Positions 57,686 to 64,000 of a stretch of DNA of 64,000 bases are shown one piece after another; the stretch's first letter is position 1, and each line of letters opens with the position of its first letter. The stretch comes from Commensalibacter melissae (lineage in GTDB: Bacteria; Pseudomonadota; Alphaproteobacteria; Acetobacterales; Acetobacteraceae): the NCBI RefSeq assembly GCF_003691365.1, contig NZ_CP033087.1, positions 1,006,501-1,070,500 of the forward strand. The letters run 5' to 3'. Below the pieces are notes generated by a model, which was not told where the DNA came from, searched no databases, and worked only from the letters and a program-made list of their open reading frames with translations. The position numbers and the translations under genes are program-made.

Positions 57686-58285
57686 ATGCTTGATTATATC
57701 CTTTCCATTTTTATCGGTCTTATTCGGATAATCCTGCTTGATATAACGCTTGCCGCAGATAATGCCATTGCAATCGGTCTGGCGGTGAATGGATTGCCCG
57801 AAAACCAGAAAAAGAAAGCAATATTCTGGGGATTGGGAGCGGCCGCAATTATCCGGATAATGTTTGCTCTTGTTGTACAGTATCTCCTAAAGATCCCCGG
57901 ACTGAATTTGATCGGTGGTTTCCTTCTTTTATGGGTCTGCTGGGAGATAGTCGATGGAATAAAAAATTCCAGTCATGATAAACACAATATCACCCCACCG
58001 ATTCATAATACTTTAAAAAAATCCATAAGAAGTATCATTATTGCGGATATTTCAATGAGTCTCGATAATGTTTTGGGTGTTGCAGGTGCTGCAGGAAACA
58101 ATTTATGGTTAATGGCGGGAGGAATTTTCCTGTCCGTTACCTTGATGGGAATGGCTGCTTCCTATATCGCAAAATTATTGAACCGTTATAAATGGCTTGC
58201 ATGGATCGGTGCATTGGTTATTTTAAGTGTTGCTATCGAACTTATCTATAAAGGTGGTGTGCAGCTATATAATCTTTTAGGTTAA
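57686..58285 (+). CDS. TerC family integral membrane protein
   Basis: This small membrane protein (199 residues, about six or seven hydrophobic segments) has the TerC motif LLDITLAADNAIAIG with conserved Asp and Asn residues near the N-terminus, and a second similar ADISMSLDNVLGVAG halfway along, showing an internal duplication. TerC-like proteins such as Alx and YceF-type relatives are linked to manganese export or metal handling at the membrane; the specific role here is unknown. The next gene follows after 26 bases. Confidence 0.85.
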   Translation: MLDYILSIFIGLIRIILLDITLAADNAIAIGLAVNGLPENQKKKAIFWGLGAAAIIRIMFALVVQYLLKIPGLNLIGGFLLLWVCWEIVDGIKNSSHDKHNITPPIHNTLKKSIRSIIIADISMSLDNVLGVAGAAGNNLWLMAGGIFLSVTLMGMAASYIAKLLNRYKWLAWIGALVILSVAIELIYKGGVQLYNLLG

Positions 58286-58311
58286 ATTTTAGACTTATAA
58301 GGATAATTTTA

Positions 58312-60285
58312 ATGAGTTTTTTGATTAATAACAAAAGTAAAATACCTTTCATTTCAATTTTAACTTTTATATCCTTATCATCTATTGGCTGCAGCCAGAG
58401 TCATTCAGTGCAAACAAGATCCAGTCATGTCTCTCCTTCACAAAAACTGGCCGTTTCTTTATCTCACGAAACCGGCAAAAATCTCAAAATAAACGATAAG
58501 CTCAATCTATACTTACAATTACTTCAGACAAATAACTTTTCAGCAACAACCTATGCTGATTTCATAACCAACAATCCGACATGGCCCAATCAAAATGTTC
58601 TCTTAGACCTTATGCAAAAGCAACTTTTGAATGAGACAGATAAAAATGCCATTTCAAACATTTGTAAAACCCAACCCATAAAAAAGGCATCTGCTCTTAA
58701 ATTTTGTGCACAACAAACTGAGGTGAAACCTGAATTAATTCAAAAAGCTCGATCAGCATGGATATTCTCCATCAATTTACCTGCTGATGAACAAGATATT
58801 TTACCTGCTTATAAACAATATTTCACCAAACAAGACAATTGGAACCGATTTGATAGGCTGGAAAACGCGGGTTTAGCACTTGCAGCGTCCCGTCAGGTTA
58901 AGTATCTTACTTCAGAACAAAGCAATTTGGCTTTGGCACGTCTTGCGTTTAGAAAAAAACAACTAGATGCGGAAAATTACCTGAGTAAACTTTCAAAATC
59001 CGATTTAAATGATACAAGTCTAATATACAATCGTCTAAGATGGTTACGGTTACAGAACCGCAAAGAAGAAGCCTTGAAATATTGGCGGTTTACAGGATTA
59101 AATGAAGAATTGAAATCAAACCAAAAACGTTTTTGGTTAGAGCGAAACAATCTTATTCGTGATTTTTTGAAAAATAATAATATTAAACAGGCGGCTTCAT
59201 TAATTACGGATGTCAGTTGCAATCCATCCTCATGTCAACAAGATGAAATATTCTTGGGGGGGTGGATACAATTAAGAAAACTGAATAATGCTTTAAAATC
59301 AATAGATTATTTTAAAAAATTAATTCAATCCAATAACATATCAATTAAGTCTCGTGGATATTATTGGCTTGGACGTGCCTATCAAGCAAATAATAATAAC
59401 AATGAGGCAAATCAGGCATGGAGGGCAGCCTCTAAATATCCTGTTACATTCTATGGACAACTTTCCATTGCTCAACTACACCATTTGAATGTTCAGAATT
59501 TACTATTAAATCCAAATTCCCTACAAAAAATTCTTCAAACATATCTTACCAATATCAAGGAGGCTTCCTCTTCCAATTCTCAATATATTTTTTTTAAAAA
59601 CAATGAGTTAATACAAGCTGCTCGAATTTTGGTTGAACAGGGTGATTATAATCATGCCCGTCCTTTTTTAGCAGCCTATAACAAATTACATTTTGATATT
59701 GCAAATCAGATCATTAATGCAAATTATGCCAATCAGATACATTTACCGGACAATGCTGTAACCATATCTCGTCAAGCTGCAGCAAAGGGTTATATATTTT
59801 TGAAAAATGGATGGCCAAGACCTTATGCATCACTTGCAAACGAAGGATTGCCATCGGGTTTATCCTTGGCAATTATGCGCCAAGAAAGTAGCTTTAATCC
59901 AGTTATTGTTAGTCGTGCCCATGCATATGGTCTTATGCAGCTTCTTCCCTCAACCGCTCGTGAATTGTGTCATCAGAAAAAAATACCCCTCAATATGGGT
60001 AACCCTGGCAATCTTATTGTTGCTGACAACAATATTCGTTTGGGTACCGCCTATCTAGCAAAACTGATGGAAAGATTTGATAATAATCTCATTTTCACAA
60101 TCGCGAGTTATAACGCTGGACCCAACCGTGTGAAAAACTGGTTAAATTCATCAGAAAATAATTCAGTACAAACTTATACTGATATGATAGATTGGATTGA
60201 AATGATTCCATATACCGAAACAAGAAATTATGTTCAGCATGTAATGGAAAATCTAATGATTTACCAAACCAATATAAATAAATAA
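58312..60285 (+). CDS. slt: Soluble-type lytic murein transglycosylase (Slt family)
   Basis: This periplasmic enzyme cleaves peptidoglycan glycan strands with formation of anhydro-MurNAc. The N-terminus has a signal peptide and a lipobox-like SSIGC, so it may be a lipoprotein. The middle is a long superhelical region of helix pairs (about 60-480). The C-terminal SLT domain has MRQESSFNP with catalytic Glu525, AHAYGLMQLLPSTA and the ASYNAGPNRV motif. A G7 tract lies at 59256-59262. AAGGA precedes the ATG at 58312. Confidence 0.92.
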   Translation: MSFLINNKSKIPFISILTFISLSSIGCSQSHSVQTRSSHVSPSQKLAVSLSHETGKNLKINDKLNLYLQLLQTNNFSATTYADFITNNPTWPNQNVLLDLMQKQLLNETDKNAISNICKTQPIKKASALKFCAQQTEVKPELIQKARSAWIFSINLPADEQDILPAYKQYFTKQDNWNRFDRLENAGLALAASRQVKYLTSEQSNLALARLAFRKKQLDAENYLSKLSKSDLNDTSLIYNRLRWLRLQNRKEEALKYWRFTGLNEELKSNQKRFWLERNNLIRDFLKNNNIKQAASLITDVSCNPSSCQQDEIFLGGWIQLRKLNNALKSIDYFKKLIQSNNISIKSRGYYWLGRAYQANNNNNEANQAWRAASKYPVTFYGQLSIAQLHHLNVQNLLLNPNSLQKILQTYLTNIKEASSSNSQYIFFKNNELIQAARILVEQGDYNHARPFLAAYNKLHFDIANQIINANYANQIHLPDNAVTISRQAAAKGYIFLKNGWPRPYASLANEGLPSGLSLAIMRQESSFNPVIVSRAHAYGLMQLLPSTARELCHQKKIPLNMGNPGNLIVADNNIRLGTAYLAKLMERFDNNLIFTIASYNAGPNRVKNWLNSSENNSVQTYTDMIDWIEMIPYTETRNYVQHVMENLMIYQTNINK

Positions 60286-60319
60286 AGCCTCTTAGTTTAT
60301 CAATGAAGGGAATTTTTTT

Positions 60320-60829
60320 ATGAATATGACATTATTGAAAAATAAATGTGATAAGCTTTGTCAGGATATCGCTTTGCTATCACAAAAATTTCCTTTAAAA
60401 ATTGTCACAGCTGAAAGTTGTACAGCTGGCCTGATTTGTTCTAGTCTCACCAATTTAGCGGGTTCTTCGCACTATATTGAAGGTGGACTGATCACCTACT
60501 CCAATGAAATGAAAAAAAATATTCTGGACGTTTCAGAAAACAGCCTAAACCAATTTGGTGCAGTCAGTGAACAAGTTGCCAAAGAAATGGTTCATGGAGC
60601 ATTAAAAAAAACACCCAATGCCAATTGTGCTGTTTCAGTAACGGGTATTGCAGGTCCAGATGGTGGTTCTTTTAATAAACCTGTAGGATTAGTCTGGATA
60701 GCGTTTAAACAATCAGATCATCAGCCTGTTGTGCAAAAAAACAATTTTTACGGTAATCGAGATGAAATTCGATTACAGGCCACCATAAACGCTTTGGTAT
60801 TAATTAAAAAACATTTTACTTGGGTATAG
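60320..60829 (+). CDS. pncC: Short CinA family protein (nicotinamide-nucleotide amidohydrolase, PncC type)
   Basis: The 169-residue protein is the stand-alone C-terminal domain of CinA, which deamidates nicotinamide mononucleotide to nicotinic acid mononucleotide in pyridine-nucleotide recycling. Conserved motifs are TAESCTAGLI, GGLITYSNEMK, GAVSEQVAKEM and SVTGIAGPDGG. The N-terminal molybdopterin-like domain of full CinA is absent. It has AAGGGA upstream and lies 34 bases after slt, so the two may be co-transcribed. Confidence 0.92.
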   Translation: MNMTLLKNKCDKLCQDIALLSQKFPLKIVTAESCTAGLICSSLTNLAGSSHYIEGGLITYSNEMKKNILDVSENSLNQFGAVSEQVAKEMVHGALKKTPNANCAVSVTGIAGPDGGSFNKPVGLVWIAFKQSDHQPVVQKNNFYGNRDEIRLQATINALVLIKKHFTWV

Positions 60830-60846
60830 ATTTTTTATTTCTTATA

Positions 60847-60876
60847 TCAGCAGATCATTTTAAAAAGATCTGCTGA
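60847..60876. terminator. Perfect hairpin between convergent pncC and the His/Pro-rich protein gene
   Basis: TCAGCAGATC and GATCTGCTGA form a perfect 10-bp stem around a 10-base AT-rich loop in the gap between two converging genes. There is no long U tract on either side, so it may be a weak two-way terminator or an RNA-stability hairpin. Confidence 0.45.
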
Positions 60877-60896
60877 CAAACCAATTTTATATAAAA

Positions 60897-61343
60897 TTAA
60901 TTTGCAGGAGGCATATTATTTGGATTGACTGCACCCTGCGCATTCGCGGGTCCAACAGGTGCCCCCATTGCAGGAGGTGCCGAAGCGTTAATTGGTCCAT
61001 TTACAGAGGGAGAGGACTGCATAGGAGGTTGTCCCACAACAGGTGTTGAGGGTTGTTGACCCGCTGGACTTTGTGGAGCAAGTACACCAGTGTTGGGATC
61101 ACGATTTACTGATTGTGCAGTCTGCAAACTACGGGCATTCAAATCACGCGTGGCTTGATTTTGGCTGTCTTTATCTTGATTATAGGCAGAATGATGATGT
61201 CTCGATTTATGAGACTTACCATGTCTTACTTTATGATTGGCAACATGAGAAGCACGATGACCATGCGTTGCCGCCATTGTTGTAGCAGGTAAAGCAAAGG
61301 CAAAAGCAGCAGCCATTAGAGATAATTTAAATGTAGAATTCAT
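60897..61343 (-). CDS. Secreted His- and Pro-rich low-complexity protein, unknown function
   Basis: The 148-residue protein has a signal peptide (cleavage after MAA or nearby), then a His/Arg/Lys/Ser-rich stretch (about 26-55, with HGHR, KVRHGK, HKSRHHH), a short NQATRDLNARSLQTA helix, and a Pro/Ala/Gln/Asn-rich tail to the end. The His cluster could bind metal or acidic polymers; no family is recognised. AAAGGA precedes the ATG at 61343. It faces pncC in the convergent direction. Confidence 0.7.
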   Translation of the reverse strand: MNSTFKLSLMAAAFAFALPATTMAATHGHRASHVANHKVRHGKSHKSRHHHSAYNQDKDSQNQATRDLNARSLQTAQSVNRDPNTGVLAPQSPAGQQPSTPVVGQPPMQSSPSVNGPINASAPPAMGAPVGPANAQGAVNPNNMPPAN

Positions 61344-61530
61344 GATTCTATCCTTTAATATATATAATCAACATTTTAATTTTTATTTTTAGTTAATAAA
61401 AATCAGTTCATGTTTATTTGTGTTATTAGTCACAATTTCATTATACTTTATTATCATTTAAATAGCTACAATCAGGAAAGTAAATAATCCCTCATTATGG
61501 GCTTAAACTGGCATCCATAATAAAAAATTA

Positions 61531-61965
61531 TTATGCTGTTGCATAGATATCATCGGCACGCTTGATAAAAGCGGAAACCATTTTTTGGACCGCTTCATGA
61601 AAGATCAACCCCATAGCTTTTTGCATTAGCTTTGACTTGAACTCGAAATCGACAAAAAAATCAATTGTGCACCCTCTTTCATCGGGTAGGAAAACCCAAT
61701 GATTACTTAAATATTTCAAGGGACCCCGATCATAGGTCACTTCAATCTTATCAGGACGATATAACTCAACACGACTACCAAAAACCTCGGTAAAAGGTCC
61801 AAAACCGACTTTTAAATCAGCGAGTAAAAGTTCACTATCCTTATATCGAATATACGCTCCGTTACACCAAGGCAAAAATTCTGGGTATAAATCAACCGCG
61901 GCAACCAGATCAAACATTTGTTCGGGTGTATGGTTAATTAAACGTTGTTCGGTATGCGTAGGCAT
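61531..61965 (-). CDS. Coq10/RatA family polyketide-cyclase-like protein
   Basis: This START-fold protein (about 144 residues) matches the Coq10/RatA family, including YPEFLPWCNGAYI and a beta-rich core ending in VQKMVSAFIKRAD. Coq10 binds ubiquinone in mitochondria and supports respiratory electron transfer; in bacteria RatA has been linked to ribosome association, so the job is uncertain. The ATG at 61965 has GGAG about nine bases upstream; a TTG at 61968 is less likely. It follows lipA, a common alphaproteobacterial linkage. Confidence 0.88.
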   Translation of the reverse strand: MPTHTEQRLINHTPEQMFDLVAAVDLYPEFLPWCNGAYIRYKDSELLLADLKVGFGPFTEVFGSRVELYRPDKIEVTYDRGPLKYLSNHWVFLPDERGCTIDFFVDFEFKSKLMQKAMGLIFHEAVQKMVSAFIKRADDIYATA

Positions 61966-62005
61966 CAATCATCACTCCAGAATATTTTATTATAAACACA
62001 ACAGT

Positions 62006-62941
62006 TTAATGCAATGCATACCGTTTACGTTTCAACACCGTAAAATCTGCATCGGCATGATAGGATGAACGTGTTAAAGGAGAAGCGCTTACCATTAAGA
62101 AACCTTTTGATTTAGCCAATTTTTCCAATTCTTTAAATTCATCAGGATGAACATATTCCACAACAGGTGCATGTTTGGAAGAGGGTTGTAAATATTGACC
62201 CAACGTTAAAAAATCTACCTCAGCACATCTTAAATCATCCATAACCTGAATGATTTCTTCCTTTGTTTCTCCCAGACCAAGCATTAACCCCGATTTTGTG
62301 AATATGGACGGATTCAGTATTTTTGCCTCATGCAAAATTCTCATTGATTGAAAATAACGGGCGCCTGGACGAATGGATGGATATAAACGTGGAACTGTTT
62401 CCATATTATGGTTGAAAACATCAGGTTTGGCTGCGCTGATAACAGCCAACGCCCCATCTTTTCTAAGAAAATCAGGTGTCAGCACCTCAATTGTAACAGT
62501 TGAAGAAATATTTTTTATAGCCTTGATAACATTTGCAAAATGGGAGGCCCCACCATCTTTTAAATCATCACGATCAACAGATGTAATAACAACATGACGC
62601 AATTTTAATTTTTGAACCATATCAGCAATTTTTGATGGTTCATCATGATCAATTGGATCAGGTTTTCCCGTTGCAACATTACAGAACTTACATGCTCTTG
62701 TGCAAATGCTTCCCAAAATCATTACTGTTGCGTGACCCTCTGACCAGCATTCACCAATATTTGGACAAGCAGCCTCTGCACAAACGGTATTTAGTTTATA
62801 ATTCTGAAGCAAGGTATCCGTTTCATTAAAACTGGAACTGTGTTTAATCCTTGTTTTAATCCACGCCGGTTTAGGAAGTTTCGCAATATTCTCACCAGAT
62901 AAAACTGTCTGATGACGAACTACAATACGTTTTACAGTCAT
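62006..62941 (-). CDS. lipA: Lipoyl synthase
   Basis: LipA is a radical-SAM enzyme that inserts two sulfurs into octanoyl-protein to make lipoyl groups for 2-oxoacid dehydrogenases. Both clusters are visible: the auxiliary cluster Cys54, Cys59, Cys65 and the radical-SAM CxxxCxxC Cys80, Cys84, Cys87 (CTRACKFC). The C-terminal RSSYHAD is the conserved Arg-Ser-Ser-Tyr that completes the auxiliary cluster. The length of 311 is normal. It lies 40 bases upstream of the coq10-like gene and 56 downstream of trpC. Confidence 0.97.
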   Translation of the reverse strand: MTVKRIVVRHQTVLSGENIAKLPKPAWIKTRIKHSSSFNETDTLLQNYKLNTVCAEAACPNIGECWSEGHATVMILGSICTRACKFCNVATGKPDPIDHDEPSKIADMVQKLKLRHVVITSVDRDDLKDGGASHFANVIKAIKNISSTVTIEVLTPDFLRKDGALAVISAAKPDVFNHNMETVPRLYPSIRPGARYFQSMRILHEAKILNPSIFTKSGLMLGLGETKEEIIQVMDDLRCAEVDFLTLGQYLQPSSKHAPVVEYVHPDEFKELEKLAKSKGFLMVSASPLTRSSYHADADFTVLKRKRYALH

Positions 62942-62997
62942 TTTATATCATATTCCCGATTGTAAAAAACAGATACGCAAAACAACATAAAACAATT

Positions 62998-63855
62998 TTA
63001 TTTAATTCCTAATAGATTTCTGGCCGCTGCCCCTGCATTTTTTTGTGATAATAGGCTTTCACCCACCAATACTGCACCAGCTCCAACTTTCTGGACAGCC
63101 TGAATATCCTCAAACGTTTTTAATCCACTTTCTGAAACAATAATACGGTCAGGAGGAACCAATGGAGCAAGATGTTGAGTTATGGATATATCCGTTTTCA
63201 GGGTTTTCAAATTTCTATTATTGATGCCAATAAGAGAAACATCCAATGCCAGCGCCCTGTTCAATTCTTCCCTGTCATGTACTTCTACAAGCACATCCAG
63301 CTCCAAACATGTAGCCAATTCCAGTAAGGCGGCCGCTTCCTTATCTTTTAGTGCGGCCATGATCAATAAGATGCAATCTGCTTCAATCACGCGACTTTCG
63401 TAAACTTGATAAGGTTCAAGAATAAAATCTTTACGTAGAACAGGAAGGGAACAAGCATCTCTTGCAATTTTGAGATCCTCATTATTTCCATGAAAATATG
63501 CATTTTCTGTCAAAACGGATAAACAACAAGCTCCTGCATTTTCATATTGAACCGCGATCATCGCCGGATCATAGTCAGGACGAATAATTCCTGCAGATGG
63601 AGACGCTTTTTTACATTCAGCAATTAATCCAATCTGTTTTTTTGCCACCTGGTCTTTTATTATTTTAGCAAAACCGCGAGTAGGCGTATTTTTATTTTTT
63701 GCTTCTCGAATAATATCCTTGAAGGATTTTATTTCAGCCCTTTTTGCAACCTCAGCTCTTGTTCTTGCACAAATTCGCTCCAATACATCAGAAGGATGAT
63801 TTTCAGATTGCAAAATGGCATTCAATACGGAATTGGATTTTTCTTCGTCATTCAT
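62998..63855 (-). CDS. trpC: Indole-3-glycerol phosphate synthase
   Basis: TrpC closes the indole ring in tryptophan synthesis. The 285-residue protein has IGLIAECKKASPSAG with the catalytic Lys, VLRKDFILEPYQV, VEVHDREEL, IGINNRNLKT and VSESGLKT, which together define the (beta/alpha)8 active site. It starts 12 bases after the end of trpD on the same strand, so these form one transcript. Confidence 0.96.
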   Translation of the reverse strand: MNDEEKSNSVLNAILQSENHPSDVLERICARTRAEVAKRAEIKSFKDIIREAKNKNTPTRGFAKIIKDQVAKKQIGLIAECKKASPSAGIIRPDYDPAMIAVQYENAGACCLSVLTENAYFHGNNEDLKIARDACSLPVLRKDFILEPYQVYESRVIEADCILLIMAALKDKEAAALLELATCLELDVLVEVHDREELNRALALDVSLIGINNRNLKTLKTDISITQHLAPLVPPDRIIVSESGLKTFEDIQAVQKVGAGAVLVGESLLSQKNAGAAARNLLGIK

Positions 63856-63867
63856 GATATTGTCTAA

Positions 63868-64000
63868 TTAAAAATGGTTTTCATTTTGTATGGCCCGAAG
63901 AACTGATAAAGCCTTACCGCTATCGATCGCTTCAGACGCTTGGTTTATAAGTCTCTTCAAGATACAAGGATCAATTTCACCATGTGAATTTATCAAAGAA
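63868..64000 (-). CDS. trpD: Anthranilate phosphoribosyltransferase, C-terminal end (cut by window edge)
   Basis: The last 44 codons of a leftward gene enter from the right edge and end at a TAA (complement at 63868-63870). The reading ILKRLINQASEAIDSGKALS followed by a short tail is the typical C-terminal helix of TrpD, with the conserved IDSGKAL. TrpD transfers phosphoribose to anthranilate. It stands 12 bases before trpC, the standard trpD-trpC order, which supports the call. Confidence 0.8.
   Translation of the reverse strand, partial: SLINSHGEIDPCILKRLINQASEAIDSGKALSVLRAIQNENHF

Noticed and set aside
61500-61530. Weak stem (TTATGG / CCATAA) after the coq10-like gene as a terminator
   Set aside because: The 6-7 bp stem with a long loop is too weak to call.
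1-64000. Search for insertion sequences, prophage, integrases, toxin-antitoxin pairs and CRISPR arrays
   Set aside because: No transposase, phage or Cas genes and no regularly spaced direct repeats were seen; the window is ordinary core chromosome.

Overview
This is an AT-rich stretch of bacterial chromosome that looks alphaproteobacterial, most probably from the Acetobacteraceae (acetic acid bacteria). The evidence is the gene content and order: dnaA-dnaN-recF beside rpsT, the ntrB-ntrC-ntrY-ntrX-hfq-hflX block, pcm-tolC-valS, lipA-coq10, a fused ispDF, an ATP12 chaperone and a phosphoketolase-acetate kinase pair. The low GC would suit a small-genome, insect-associated acetic acid bacterium, but I cannot name a genus from sequence alone. 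I see no prophage, insertion sequence, integrase, CRISPR array or rRNA operon. Almost all of the window is dense housekeeping DNA, and no gap between genes exceeds 300 bases.

Layout. 1-4.2 kb: replication genes (recF partial, dnaN, dnaA) and rpsT. 4.3-7.7 kb: mutM divergent from ubiE-coaBC-dut. 7.8-10.9 kb: an ABC importer made of a fused double permease and an ATPase with an extra C-terminal domain. 10.9-16.4 kb: msrA, then pcm-tolC-valS. 16.6 kb: tRNA-Cys. 16.6-18.7 kb: a short-chain dehydrogenase divergent from a YghO-like acyltransferase. 18.7-27.6 kb: a long leftward block dusB-ntrB-ntrC-ntrY-ntrX-hfq-hflX for nitrogen and RNA-based regulation. 27.7-34.7 kb: ispDF, the ATP12 chaperone, an AsmA-like protein, an RluA-type pseudouridine synthase, rarA and a small lipoprotein. 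34.7-34.9 kb: an AT-rich gap with a cluster of TTATCC motifs. 34.9-42.2 kb: an unknown secreted protein, phosphoketolase-acetate kinase, smpB-dapA-pheA-kdsB. 42.3-50.7 kb: a membrane-anchored cytochrome c, a hisN-like phosphatase, serA, comM/yifB, a cystathionine beta-lyase-like enzyme, an EEP-family protein, cardiolipin synthase and yraN. 50.7-57.6 kb: a purine operon (purB, purC, purS, a Rap1a-like secreted protein, purQ, purL) followed by bolA and grxD. 57.7-60.8 kb: a TerC-family protein, a lytic transglycosylase and a short CinA. 60.9-64 kb: a secreted His/Pro-rich protein, coq10/ratA, lipA, trpC and the end of trpD.

How the genes work together. NtrB/NtrC and NtrY/NtrX should adjust nitrogen metabolism, and Hfq adds RNA-level control in the same transcription unit. 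Phosphoketolase and acetate kinase form a route from pentose phosphates to acetate and ATP. pheA, serA, dapA, trpC/D and the hisN-like gene show retained amino-acid biosynthesis. The pur genes are tightly coupled, mostly with 1-4 base stop/start overlaps, and run on into bolA-grxD (iron-sulfur and thiol chemistry).

The points most worth a second look are: (1) an NtrC that keeps its receiver, Walker and DNA-binding motifs but has lost the sigma-54 contact motif GAFTGA and one arginine finger, beside an NtrX that also lacks GAFTGA; (2) a Rap1a-like secreted protein translationally coupled inside the purine operon; (3) a TTATCC/DnaA-box-like cluster at 34.7-34.9 kb that could be a replication origin; and (4) several convergent gene pairs whose 3' ends touch or overlap, with no room for a terminator.
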